Assembly (NCBI RefSeq): GCF_001536065.1
Contig: NZ_CZVW01000015.1
Coordinates: 1 to 51,119, forward strand
Length of the DNA stretch: 51,119 bases
Source of the DNA: Candidatus Chryseopegocella kryptomonas
GTDB lineage: Bacteria > Bacteroidota > Ignavibacteria > Kryptoniales > Kryptoniaceae
Reading direction: 5' to 3'
This document shows positions 38,759 to 47,793 of the stretch, piece by piece. Within the stretch, counting starts at the first letter, position 1. Each line of letters begins with the position of its first letter. The notes beneath the pieces are model-generated. The model was given only the letters and a program-made list of their open reading frames with translations. It did not search any database and was not told the origin of the DNA. A program made the translations under genes and the position numbers.

Positions 38759-40163
38759 ATCTTGACCTCAAGATTTTTGATTGAATCAGAAGAATCAAAA
38801 AAGGAACAAAAGCCATAAGTCCAATTGCAACAACTATGAAAAACGCAATCTTTCTATTTTCCTCGCCACGAGCGACTTCTCTTTTGACAAGATATGTTAG
38901 ATCAGGGATTTCAACTTTTCTCATCAGCGGATGTTCATCATAGATATTAAACGACTTAACAATCGGCATTGCTTTTTCTGCTATTTCAATCGCTTTCGCA
39001 CTCGGGCTTGACAGATAAAGTTGCAGGGCTGGATATTTCCCTTGAATTGATTCAAAAACATTTGTTAACTTGAACTTCACATCTCCAACGCCATCATTAT
39101 CAAGATCGTATCCGAGATATCCGTCCCAGTAATTTCCCCTGCCATTGTTGCTGAATTGAGTTGTCTTCGGATTTCCAATTGTCCTGATCAAAGCAAGATT
39201 TCCAATGAAATTATTTTCGTAAATTTTATCATAGTTCGCACTTGCAAAAAGTGCGATAGCAAGGTCATTGTTCATAACAAGATTCCTGCGAATGATGTTG
39301 TAATTTGTGCTTTCAAAATGAAGCCCTATTGAATTATCAATTACATAATTTTCTTCAGCAACGCAATAATCGCAAGATTGAAGCAAAAGTCCGTAAGAAC
39401 TAAATCCACGATTTCTCGCAAAGATATTTCTTTTGAAATAAATATGCCTTGAATACATCACTGCACCACCAACGACATCATTAATGAAAACATTTTCCTC
39501 AAATCTGTTTGAATCCGAAAACATATAATGAATCCCGTATCTTAAATCGGTTGCGTAATTTCTTCGGATCAAATTGTTTGAAGATTCCTGAATATACATT
39601 CCATCTCTTACCTTCGTGATGAAATTCTCTTCAACAAGGTTGAAGTGCGAATTCCAGATGTGAAGTCCGCTCCCACGCTCACCTATGCCAAGATAAGGTC
39701 TTCCGATGACGGTATTTCTTCTCACAATATTATAGTTTGAAGCGAAGAAATAAATACCGAAAAGAACATCTTCAAGTAGGTTATTTTCAACGATGTTGTA
39801 TGAAGAATTTTTTAGAAGGATTCCAGAATCTTCTTTTTGCAGTAAATTTCCTCCACCTGTAATTTTAAATCCATTTATCACGCATGAATCCGCAAGAACT
39901 GTGACTGTGCTCCCCCAGTTTTCGCCTTTTATCCACGGTCTTCCAACACCGATCAATACAAGTGGTTTTTCAAGAAATATATTCCCGAAATATTCCCCGC
40001 CGTAGACATAAATAGTATCGTGTGGTTTTGCAACCGCAATTGCTTCCTTTATAGTTTTGAATTCGTAATTTTTCCCAACTTTTAAAACATCCGCAATGCT
40101 TGAACAAAAAAGTAATGAAAGCAAAAAAGAAATTTTCAAAATATGTCCTGATAAAATTTTCAC
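38745..40163 (-). CDS. nosD: NosD, periplasmic right-handed beta-helix maturation protein
   Basis: A 472-residue exported beta-helix protein of the CASH/NosD type that works with NosFY and NosL to load copper into NosZ. Repeats such as SYNIVENNLLEDVLFGIYFF and NYNIIRRNLVMNNDLAIALF with ladder Asn/Ile are plain. GRGNYWDGYLGYDLDNDGVG is the NosD calcium-like signature. A hydrophobic helix near the C terminus (KIAFFIVVAIGLMAFVPFLI) suggests membrane anchoring. The GTG start overlaps nosB by 4 bp; TTG 40139 with AGGA upstream would give a cleaner signal peptide (KISFLLSLLFCSS). Confidence 0.94.
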   Translation of the reverse strand: MKILSGHILKISFLLSLLFCSSIADVLKVGKNYEFKTIKEAIAVAKPHDTIYVYGGEYFGNIFLEKPLVLIGVGRPWIKGENWGSTVTVLADSCVINGFKITGGGNLLQKEDSGILLKNSSYNIVENNLLEDVLFGIYFFASNYNIVRRNTVIGRPYLGIGERGSGLHIWNSHFNLVEENFITKVRDGMYIQESSNNLIRRNYATDLRYGIHYMFSDSNRFEENVFINDVVGGAVMYSRHIYFKRNIFARNRGFSSYGLLLQSCDYCVAEENYVIDNSIGLHFESTNYNIIRRNLVMNNDLAIALFASANYDKIYENNFIGNLALIRTIGNPKTTQFSNNGRGNYWDGYLGYDLDNDGVGDVKFKLTNVFESIQGKYPALQLYLSSPSAKAIEIAEKAMPIVKSFNIYDEHPLMRKVEIPDLTYLVKREVARGEENRKIAFFIVVAIGLMAFVPFLILLIQSKILRSRYAFG

Positions 40164-40789
40164 TCTGTTTTCACTTCTTTTGATGTTAATATCAAAGCGA
40201 CAACAAGCGTCAGAAGTGATAACAAAAGTCCAATTGAGCCAAGATCAGGATAACTATAAACTGTGAATTGTGCTATTAATTTTTTCCCCAAAAGAGGTGG
40301 AGTAAATGGTTGAACTTTTATCGGCGCATCTGGAGCAAGATTATGCCCATAGGTGTAAAGTTTGTTGTAAAAATCAAGTATTGAGAAAATTCCAACATAA
40401 AGATACATAACGATCAAGTCAACAAGCGTTGAAATTTTCCCAAGGACAACCGCTCTTAAAGCAAGAAGCCCCAAAGCACCAAAGACAAACGGAAGATATG
40501 TAAACTCTGCAAAATCACTTTGAGAAAGTGGCTTCATACCGATGTAATGGTTGAGCGTATTGATTTCACGGAGATCATCTCTGCCTGCAGTTTTACCGCC
40601 TTCAAGCTTATAGGAGTAAATGTAAAGTTTTAAACCATCGGGATAGAATGTCGCAAAAAATTGCATTCTCCATAAAGGGAAGAAGAAAACCGCAAGAAGG
40701 AAGATTACAGAAATAAAAATAACAAGTCGTGATTTCAGGTTCAAAGGTGTGTCCTGGAGTTTTTCCCACTTTTGAATTATTCGCTCCAT
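40160..40789 (-). CDS. nosB: Membrane protein in the NosB position
   Basis: A protein of about 209 residues with four or five predicted membrane helices: LVIFISVIFLLAVFFFPLWR near the N terminus, YLPFVFGALGLLALRAVVL, LVDLIVMYLYVGIFSIL, and a C-terminal IGLLLSLLTLVVALIL. The soluble loop has INTLNHYIGMKPL with His and Met as possible metal ligands. Clade II nos clusters carry an uncharacterised membrane gene, nosB, between nosZ and nosD; this gene is in that position, and the symbol rests on position. ATG 40789 has GGGAG upstream; the longer ATG frame would begin inside the nosZ-nosB hairpin. Confidence 0.7.
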   Translation of the reverse strand: MERIIQKWEKLQDTPLNLKSRLVIFISVIFLLAVFFFPLWRMQFFATFYPDGLKLYIYSYKLEGGKTAGRDDLREINTLNHYIGMKPLSQSDFAEFTYLPFVFGALGLLALRAVVLGKISTLVDLIVMYLYVGIFSILDFYNKLYTYGHNLAPDAPIKVQPFTPPLLGKKLIAQFTVYSYPDLGSIGLLLSLLTLVVALILTSKEVKTE

Positions 40790-40824
40790 TTTTGCGTTCT
40801 CCCTATTAAATTTTTTGATAGAAC

Positions 40825-40846
40825 GGGGTGGCATTTAAGCCACCCC
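40825..40846 (-). promoter_or_regulatory. Intercistronic hairpin between nosZ and nosB
   Basis: A perfect 8-bp stem GGGGTGGC (40825-40832) with GCCACCCC (40839-40846) and 6-nt loop lies between the nosZ stop and the nosB start. On the minus strand it is not followed at once by a T-run, although TTTTTT occurs about 8 nt later. It could stabilise nosZ mRNA or partly terminate. Confidence 0.6.
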
Positions 40847-40859
40847 TTAAGTGTTTAAT

Positions 40860-42749
40860 TTACTTTTGTGCTACACCAGCTCCGCCTTTCGGCTTAACAA
40901 GAAGATAACCCTGCATCTCTTGATGGAGAGCAGAGCAGAAGTTTGTGCAATAGAATGGATAAACGCCCGGTTTATTTGCAACGAATTCAATCGTCTTTGT
41001 CTCGCCTGGGTCAACAACAACATTTATATCATACTCACAAATTGCAAATCCATGAAGTTCGTCCGTCGTCTGCTCAATGTTTGTAAGATGAATTATAACT
41101 TTATCTCCTTGATTAACTTCAATCTTCCACGGTTGGAACCTTGACCTTACCGCTATCATCCAAACCTCAACCGTATTCCCCTTTCGCACAACTTTTGCAT
41201 CTTTCTCATCCCAGATCGCATTCGGATTCTTATTATCAATACCTTTTTGATAAACTTCAATAACTTTATCTTTAAGTTTGTCCGCTCTAATTGCTTTCGC
41301 ATAATGTGGTTCCGGTTCTGTAAAAGCATCGTAAAGCAATTTCATCTTTTCACCTGTTATATCAATTAACTGTGATGCCTCTGGCTGGGATGGTCCAACT
41401 GTGAGATGCCTTCCGTGAGAAAGCTTATTTAAAGCGATGACATACTTCCCAGCCGGATGCTTTGTGTCACCTTCGGGAACACAAAGATGTCCGATGTTAT
41501 AAGCGATCGGTATTTTATCAACAACTTCCCAAGTCCCAAGTTTCCACTTTGCGATTGCACTTTCAACGAAAAGCGATGTATAAGCATAACCTTTATCATC
41601 AAACTGCGTGTGAAGTGGACCAAGCCCAACTGGAACCTCTGCTTCACGAACGCTTTCGTATCTCAAAACTGGAATTCCATCTTCTTCACCAACAAAATCT
41701 TTATTCTCAATTGCTTTGAGCATTTTTTCAAAGTTATAAACTGTCGTTATGCTCTGCAATTTCCCGCTTCCAACGATCCACTTACCATCTGGGCTGACAT
41801 CAACTCCGTGCGGTGATTTAGCACATGGCATAAGATAAACAACCCCGGGAGCTTCTTTCGGGTCAATCACTCTGACGCCGTTAATAATTTTATACTTACC
41901 CTGCTTCAAGTATTCCTCTGCTTTCTTCCAGTTAACAGCTGCAATGTAATCACGATCATTTTGAGAAGCTGTTATTTCAAGGATTCCTGTTGCTCTTTCG
42001 GAGTTATAGCATGTCCAGAAAACCCAGCCATGGCTTGGTCCTTTTCCAGCGTCTCCAAGGTCAAAGTTAAACGGTGGCATTAAAACCTGGAATCCATGCT
42101 TTTCATCCATTCTCATCTCACCTGTTTTAGGATCAACTTCAACAAGCGCAACAATTCCGTGATATTTCTTCGCATATTCCTCAACTGGGACATATGTTCC
42201 TTTTGGAATTGGGACAGAAAATCTTGTCGCAATTGTGACATATTCAGTATTTTCGGTTACAAAAGTTGAGCCATGATTTCCGGAGAGATTTGGAATTGGA
42301 CCAAGTATTTGCTTCACTTTGAAATCTTTGAGGTCAATTCTTGCGATGCGATTATTTGCGTTATCATTGATGAAAAGCCATCTTCCGTCATAATCTCCAT
42401 TCGTTTCGCTCAATGCAGGGTGATGCGCATCTCCCCAAGTGTAGCCACCAAGCATTTTCTTTGTCTCAGCGTCAAAACCATAGCCAGTTGATGGATAAGG
42501 TGTGAAAACCGGAATAGTGCAGATGTGTCTCATTGATGGAATCCCTGCAACAAAGATATTTCCTGAATGTCCACCTGAATAGAACAGATAAAATTCGTCA
42601 AGGTCACCGGGTGGAACATAAGTTGCAAGTGCTGCTTCAACTGCTTCTGACTTAACTGCTTCTTTTCCGGGTTTGCAGCTGTGGAAAACGATTGCAACAG
42701 CAACAAAGGTAATTAAAATGCCGAGGACAATTTGAAGTTGCCTTTTCAT
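40860..42749 (-). CDS. nosZ: Nitrous-oxide reductase, clade II, Sec-exported
   Basis: NosZ reduces N2O to N2 in the periplasm. The 629-residue protein has a CuZ-type beta-propeller with ligand histidines in GDAHHPA, NHGSTF, KSPHGVDVSPDG, GPLHTQFDD, NIGHLCV and EPEPHYAKA. The C-terminal cupredoxin with CuA has DELHGFA, CTNFCSALHQEM. The leader (MKRQLQIVLGILITFVAVAI) has no twin arginine, typical of clade II, and Cys25 in VFHSCKPG looks like a lipobox, so it may be a lipoprotein. AGGAGGG precedes the ATG. It follows the pentaheme cytochrome by 23 bp, the likely electron donor. Confidence 0.97.
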   Translation of the reverse strand: MKRQLQIVLGILITFVAVAIVFHSCKPGKEAVKSEAVEAALATYVPPGDLDEFYLFYSGGHSGNIFVAGIPSMRHICTIPVFTPYPSTGYGFDAETKKMLGGYTWGDAHHPALSETNGDYDGRWLFINDNANNRIARIDLKDFKVKQILGPIPNLSGNHGSTFVTENTEYVTIATRFSVPIPKGTYVPVEEYAKKYHGIVALVEVDPKTGEMRMDEKHGFQVLMPPFNFDLGDAGKGPSHGWVFWTCYNSERATGILEITASQNDRDYIAAVNWKKAEEYLKQGKYKIINGVRVIDPKEAPGVVYLMPCAKSPHGVDVSPDGKWIVGSGKLQSITTVYNFEKMLKAIENKDFVGEEDGIPVLRYESVREAEVPVGLGPLHTQFDDKGYAYTSLFVESAIAKWKLGTWEVVDKIPIAYNIGHLCVPEGDTKHPAGKYVIALNKLSHGRHLTVGPSQPEASQLIDITGEKMKLLYDAFTEPEPHYAKAIRADKLKDKVIEVYQKGIDNKNPNAIWDEKDAKVVRKGNTVEVWMIAVRSRFQPWKIEVNQGDKVIIHLTNIEQTTDELHGFAICEYDINVVVDPGETKTIEFVANKPGVYPFYCTNFCSALHQEMQGYLLVKPKGGAGVAQK

Positions 42750-42772
42750 GGCTAGGGCCCTCCTTTTGATTT

Positions 42773-43978
42773 TTAATGTTTTGAGGTTAATTGTTGTTTG
42801 CGATATTTCTCATACGCTTTCGTCAAAAGTTGAACAACGGTTGCTTTTTCTTCATCTGTCAAAGTTATCTGGCTTCCTAACACAATTGCCATCGTCCCTG
42901 TCGGCTCTTTGATGAAGTTTTCAAGCGTCTTTCCGAATCTACTTGGCACATCTTCAACTGCATTGCTCAAATCAGGTCCAATTTTGGCTGCTGATTCAAT
43001 CCCAAAGACAGAAATTGAATGACACACAAAACATCCTTTATTAACAAAGAATGCACCTTCGCCCTCCCTCATCTGTCTTTCCTTCTCAATCTCTTCAGGC
43101 GTTGGAAGATCAGCAAGGGCTGTGTAAGATTGCGGATAATACTCCGGCGGTAGATGAACTTTTTTCCAGCTTAACATCAAAAGTGTAAGAGCAATCGCTT
43201 CTCTTGAGCCAAATCCCATCTCCGGCATAATTGATTCAGGCGAAACCATCTTCGGATTTTTAAAGTGAGCAACATGCCAAGCGAAAACTGATTTCCTTCC
43301 ACCAATTCTTGCATAATCAAATTGTTCAGGCGCTTTATCTCCTTCATAAGTTAAGTCAGGACCTATCACACCACCACGACCGTTAATTTTATGGCACGCA
43401 CGGCATCCTTTTTCTTTGACAAGTTTTTTAGCATAGTTTATGTAATCAGCCCCAGCTGTTAAAGTATCATAACGATGACAGATATTGCAGTTCATCTGCA
43501 TCAAAACCTTTCTATCCGGAGGACGATAAAGGTCTTCAAGCTCTTTCCCAAGCAACGGCTCTTCCCAGTGTTCAATGAAACCATGCGCTTCCTCTTTATT
43601 CAGGGCGTATCCCTGTCCACCGTGGCAAATTGTGCAACCATATTTTGAAACTGGATGCTTGTCAAGAATTTCCTTTGGATGTGTTTTAAATGGATTTGGT
43701 GCGTTTTCAAGCCCCTTCCATTCATAACCCATATGACAGGTTATGCATCTATCAACTCGCCTCAACTCTTTCACATAAATTTGTTTTATCCCCGTCTCTA
43801 TTCCTTTCGCTTTCTCTTCACCAAGCTTTTGTTTGACATATTTTTTGAACTCCGATTGATACATTTTCCATTCCGGGGTAAAATAGCCAACATAGACGAT
43901 TAAAGTTACAATTAAACCGATTACAGCGACTGCATAAATTGCGATGACATCTTTTTTAAGTTTCTCTTTTTCCATCAT
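42773..43978 (-). CDS. Membrane-anchored pentaheme cytochrome c
   Basis: A 401-residue cytochrome with one N-terminal membrane helix (about 11-30, VIAIYAVAVIGLIVTLIVYV) and five CxxCH heme sites: C78-C81, C115-C118, C164-C167, C192-C195 and C316-C319. The fourth and fifth lie in cytochrome-c-like folds followed by GPDLTYEG and IGPDLSNA with candidate Met ligands (MPEMGF). It sits 18 bp after the cytochrome b gene and 23 bp before nosZ, so it fits the c subunit of a quinol oxidoreductase passing electrons to NosZ. The order of transfer is inference. Confidence 0.9.
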   Translation of the reverse strand: MMEKEKLKKDVIAIYAVAVIGLIVTLIVYVGYFTPEWKMYQSEFKKYVKQKLGEEKAKGIETGIKQIYVKELRRVDRCITCHMGYEWKGLENAPNPFKTHPKEILDKHPVSKYGCTICHGGQGYALNKEEAHGFIEHWEEPLLGKELEDLYRPPDRKVLMQMNCNICHRYDTLTAGADYINYAKKLVKEKGCRACHKINGRGGVIGPDLTYEGDKAPEQFDYARIGGRKSVFAWHVAHFKNPKMVSPESIMPEMGFGSREAIALTLLMLSWKKVHLPPEYYPQSYTALADLPTPEEIEKERQMREGEGAFFVNKGCFVCHSISVFGIESAAKIGPDLSNAVEDVPSRFGKTLENFIKEPTGTMAIVLGSQITLTDEEKATVVQLLTKAYEKYRKQQLTSKH

Positions 43979-43996
43979 TTATGCGAATTTTTCTTT

Positions 43997-45331
43997 TTAA
44001 AATTTCTTTGGAATTTCTGGCCATGGCTCCCACGGGAAGTAGAATTCCCAGTTCGGTCCTCGCATATAAGTTCCAATTATGATTAAAAGGATTACAAAGA
44101 AGCAAAGCACAAGAAAAACAATGTTTTGCCTTATTCTTTCTTTTCCGAACCATACGCCGGTGTTAAGATTTGAGCTTTTATCAAAATACGGCCAAATCGC
44201 AAGCAATAAGACGAGAACGCCCGGAATTAAAATCCCACCTATAAAAGCACCATTCAAAACAAAACCCCCGATTCTAATCGTCGTTATAGCCACAAGTTCC
44301 TGCAACCAAAGGAAATACCACGGAGCTTTTGCCGGATTTGGAGTTACATTCGGATTCGCCGGCTCCTCAAGTGGAGCGTTGATAAACAAACTAATCAAAG
44401 CGACAAAAATAAATGTCCCAAGCATAACAAGACCAATTCTTCTAATAAGAAACGGAACGGAATTAACAGTGTATTTTTCTTCATCAAGAAGAGTTGCTTC
44501 AACCTGAACTGTTCTCCCCGTAGTCAATCCAAGCAATGAATAAGTTTTGCTCTTGATCCCATCTTTCACTTTTTCCTTTTTTTGACTCAAGACCAAATTA
44601 TCAACGCAGGCAAGCCCACCATCTTTTCTTATCCTCCACATATGATAAGAGAAAAGTATCAAAACAGCAGATGGCAAAAAGAAGCAATGAAGCACATAAA
44701 ATCTAATCAAAGCATTTTGCTCAATCTCATGCCCACCCAAAAGAATAAACCTTATCCATTCACCAACAAGAGGTGCGCTTTTTGCAATGTTTGTCCCAAC
44801 TGTAATAGCCCAAAACGCAAGCTGATCCCACGGCAAAAGATAACCTGTAAATGAAAGAAGCAAAGTTATGAGCAAAAGCACAACCCCAACAATCCAGTTC
44901 AAAGGTCTATTTTGCCCGACGCCAATTCCATTTTTATAAGCTCCGGTTAAAAACACACGAACCATATGCAAAAAAGCAGACGCAACCATAAGATGAGCTG
45001 CATTCCTGTGCATCGCCCTTATAAACCAACCAAACGAAACAACATACTCTATATCTTTAATACTTTGATACGCTCTCTCAACCGATGGAACATAAAGAAA
45101 CATCAAAATCACACCCGTTATCCCAAGAATTAAAAACAATGCTGCTGTTATCGTCCCAAGCCATAGAGAATATCCCCAAGACAAACTTTTGAGAGTAACT
45201 TTTGCCGGAAACCAGTGAAGCAACAAATTTCTGACTATTGACTCGCCCGCCTCTTTCTCAGACCTCGGACTCCATGTCCAGAATAAACCTCGTCCGTTTA
45301 ACCTTTTTTGTTTAACCTCTAATTCAGCCAT
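43997..45331 (-). CDS. Cytochrome b (b6-type, fused with a subunit IV-like half)
   Basis: A 444-residue integral protein of a quinol:cytochrome c oxidoreductase. Heme b ligands in helix B are spaced 14 apart ([20 protein letters not shown]), and those in helix D are 15 apart ([19 protein letters not shown]), the cytochrome b6 pattern. [18 protein letters not shown] is the Qo region. In the C-terminal half [18 protein letters not shown] replaces the PEWY motif as in many menaquinol complexes. It lies between the Rieske and pentaheme cytochrome genes, with 18-bp gaps on both sides. Confidence 0.93.
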   Translation of the reverse strand: MAELEVKQKRLNGRGLFWTWSPRSEKEAGESIVRNLLLHWFPAKVTLKSLSWGYSLWLGTITAALFLILGITGVILMFLYVPSVERAYQSIKDIEYVVSFGWFIRAMHRNAAHLMVASAFLHMVRVFLTGAYKNGIGVGQNRPLNWIVGVVLLLITLLLSFTGYLLPWDQLAFWAITVGTNIAKSAPLVGEWIRFILLGGHEIEQNALIRFYVLHCFFLPSAVLILFSYHMWRIRKDGGLACVDNLVLSQKKEKVKDGIKSKTYSLLGLTTGRTVQVEATLLDEEKYTVNSVPFLIRRIGLVMLGTFIFVALISLFINAPLEEPANPNVTPNPAKAPWYFLWLQELVAITTIRIGGFVLNGAFIGGILIPGVLVLLLAIWPYFDKSSNLNTGVWFGKERIRQNIVFLVLCFFVILLIIIGTYMRGPNWEFYFPWEPWPEIPKKF

Positions 45332-45349
45332 AGCAAACCTTTTTTAATT

Positions 45350-45847
45350 TTACACTGTAAGCTTGTAGTTTTGTGGAACTGTTTTATTTAAGTCAAGAAC
45401 AAGTTTTCCATCCTCTGGTGAAATCTCAACCTTTACCCAATCAAGCGGTCTTGGAGCAGGTCCAGCATAATTTGTCCCATCTCCGTAAAATTTTGAGCCA
45501 TGGCAAGGGCAATGAAATTCCCATTTTACTTCAACTTCTTTACCACCAATCTTGACAATTTTTGGCTTTGATAAACCAACATATTTGACAGTGCAACCAA
45601 GATGTGTGCAAACAGCAGATATTGCATAAAATGTCTTCCCCTCACGAAAGATGTATGCCTTAATATCGTCAATAAATGTCACACCATCTGGAATTTTATC
45701 CGGCTCATCAAGTTTAACTCGCCTCACACTTTCATAACTTACATTCGGGAACAATGATCTTATCCATGTGTAAAGTTGTCCCACAAGCCCAACCAGAAGC
45801 GAGCCAATCCCAATTGTTTTTAAAAAATTTCTTCTGTTAAGTTTCAT
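45350..45847 (-). CDS. Rieske iron-sulfur protein with Tat signal
   Basis: A 165-residue membrane-anchored Rieske protein. The Tat signal is NRRNFLKTIGIGSLLVGLVG. Cluster ligands are in CTHLGCTVKY and CPCHGSKFYGDGTNYAGPAP, and the disulfide partner cysteines are both present. ATG 45847 is preferred because GGAGG precedes it; the TTG 27 bp upstream overlaps the end of the oxidoreductase gene. With cytochrome b and the pentaheme protein it completes a bc-type complex. Confidence 0.94.
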   Translation of the reverse strand: MKLNRRNFLKTIGIGSLLVGLVGQLYTWIRSLFPNVSYESVRRVKLDEPDKIPDGVTFIDDIKAYIFREGKTFYAISAVCTHLGCTVKYVGLSKPKIVKIGGKEVEVKWEFHCPCHGSKFYGDGTNYAGPAPRPLDWVKVEISPEDGKLVLDLNKTVPQNYKLTV

Positions 45848-45870
45848 CAAGTCCTCCATTTGTTTATTTT

Positions 45871-47793
45871 TCAATCTTCAATTATTTCCTGCTCCACATA
45901 ATACATTCTCTCCATCGTCATCGCATCAGTTGGGCAGACAATTGCACATAAGCCACACCTTATACATTTCTCATCATCTTTAATCATTGCAGATAAAGGC
46001 ACGCTATCTGAAAATTGATAATGTTGTAAAAGTTTCTCTTTTGTTTCCTCATCAAGTTCAAGTTCTTCAATCGGAACAAGTTTCAAACAATACTCTGGAC
46101 AAACATCCGTGCAAGCTCCACATAGAACACATTTTTCTGCGTCATAAATAGTTTGAATATGGCAGAGCAAGCATCTTTTTGCCTGCTCAATTGCTTGTTC
46201 TTCGGTATATCCAAGCTCAACTTCATCAATTCCTGTTCTTCTATCAATTGGAATTGTATCAGGTGCCTTCCTTGGGATTATCTCATATCCAACATAAGTT
46301 GAATAATCTCGCTTTTGGATCTTTTCAACCGATAGATGAAAAATTTTTTTGGTTTTCAAACCACGCAGATAGTTATCAATTGATATCGCAGCTTGTTTAC
46401 CATTCGCAATTGCATCAATTAAATTTCTTGGACCAAAGGCGACATCACCACCAGCAAAAACACCCGGGGCTGTTGTCTCAAGCGTTTCTGGATTTACTTT
46501 AATCGTTCCAGATGCAGTAAGTTCAATACCGTCTTCCGGTTTCAAAAAGTTCAAATTCGGTCTTTGCCCAATGGCAAGGATAACTGTGTCAGCTTCCATA
46601 TATTCACTTATGCTTTCATCAAAAATTGGGTTAAATCTCCCATTTTCATCATAAGTTCTTTTAACACCCATAAATTCAACGCCTTTAACTCTTCCATTTT
46701 CACCAATGAATCTTTTAACGCCTCTTTGCGGATGGAATATAATTCCCTCTTTTACTGCTTCCTCAAACTCTTCTTTCCCTTGTGCAGTCCTTAACACAGG
46801 CATTTCTTCAAATGATTCCAAACTTGCGATGTGAATTTCAAGAACACCCGCTCTTCTTGCGGTCCTTGCTGCATCCATTACGATGTTATAGGTTGAGCCA
46901 TTGCCGATTTTCTCTTTCTCCTCCATTTCAACAGCCATTCTCAAAGCTGTCCTTGCAGCGTCAAAAGCAACAAATCCACCACCTATTACAAGAACCTTCT
47001 CACCAAGTTCAACTCTGTAGCCATTATTCACACCAACGAGAAAATCAATTGCTTTTATAATTCCATTGAGATTTGCACCTTCAACATTCATCTCCCTTCC
47101 TTCTTGCGTCCCAACAGCGATGAAAATAGCATCAAACTCCTCTTTTAACTCTTTTATCCCAAAATTTTTAGTCAAAGGTGTGAGCGTTCTGACTTCAACA
47201 CCAAGCCAAAGGATTTTATTTATTTCTTTCTCAATTATAGCCCTTGACAATCTAAATTCTGGAATTCCGTGTCTCATCATTCCACCAAGAACATGAGAAG
47301 CTTCAAAAATTGTCACTTGATAACCTATTAAAGCAAGATCATGAGCGCATGCAAGTCCCGCAGGTCCAGCCCCTATAATTGCGACTTTTTTATCTCTGAC
47401 ATCAGATTTTCTCACCTTTGCAATGGTTGGCAGATGCCAGAAAAGTTTATTATCACCAGCGTCAAAATCATTCTCAAAAATTTCATCTTGTGTATCCGGG
47501 TAAAGAGATTCAACTCCATATTTTTCGGTTAAAAATCTTTTTAATGCTCTTATCGTCACAGGTTTATCAATGCTTCCTCTCCTGCAAAAATCTTCACACG
47601 GAGCAGCACATACTCTCCCACACACAGAAGCAAATGGATTTGGCGAGCGAGCGACAAAATATGCTTCTTTATATCTTCCCTCCGCAATTAATTGAACATA
47701 TCTACCTGCATCGGTATGAATTGGACATGCTGCTTGACACTTGACCTGCTTTTGCCAATGTATTAAATCGGGAAGAAAAATTTTGTAACTCAT
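45871..47793 (-). CDS. Glutamate-synthase-beta-like FAD oxidoreductase with C-terminal 2[4Fe-4S] ferredoxin domain
   Basis: A 640-residue protein. The N-terminal helical Fe-S domain (CQAACPIHTDAGRYVQLIAE, then NPFASVCGRVCAAPCEDFCR) matches GltD/NfnB-type enzymes. FAD: VAIIGAGPAGLACAHDLALI. NAD(P): VLVIGGGFVAFDAARTALRM. Second FAD contact: GVFAGGDVAFGPRNLIDAIA. The C-terminal CVLCGACTDVCPEYC and CIRCGLCAIVCPTDA hold two [4Fe-4S] clusters. No glutamate synthase alpha gene is nearby, so it probably shuttles electrons between NAD(P)H or ferredoxin and the quinol module. ATG 47793 overlaps the Rrf2 stop by 1 bp (TGATG). Confidence 0.9.
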   Translation of the reverse strand: MSYKIFLPDLIHWQKQVKCQAACPIHTDAGRYVQLIAEGRYKEAYFVARSPNPFASVCGRVCAAPCEDFCRRGSIDKPVTIRALKRFLTEKYGVESLYPDTQDEIFENDFDAGDNKLFWHLPTIAKVRKSDVRDKKVAIIGAGPAGLACAHDLALIGYQVTIFEASHVLGGMMRHGIPEFRLSRAIIEKEINKILWLGVEVRTLTPLTKNFGIKELKEEFDAIFIAVGTQEGREMNVEGANLNGIIKAIDFLVGVNNGYRVELGEKVLVIGGGFVAFDAARTALRMAVEMEEKEKIGNGSTYNIVMDAARTARRAGVLEIHIASLESFEEMPVLRTAQGKEEFEEAVKEGIIFHPQRGVKRFIGENGRVKGVEFMGVKRTYDENGRFNPIFDESISEYMEADTVILAIGQRPNLNFLKPEDGIELTASGTIKVNPETLETTAPGVFAGGDVAFGPRNLIDAIANGKQAAISIDNYLRGLKTKKIFHLSVEKIQKRDYSTYVGYEIIPRKAPDTIPIDRRTGIDEVELGYTEEQAIEQAKRCLLCHIQTIYDAEKCVLCGACTDVCPEYCLKLVPIEELELDEETKEKLLQHYQFSDSVPLSAMIKDDEKCIRCGLCAIVCPTDAMTMERMYYVEQEIIED

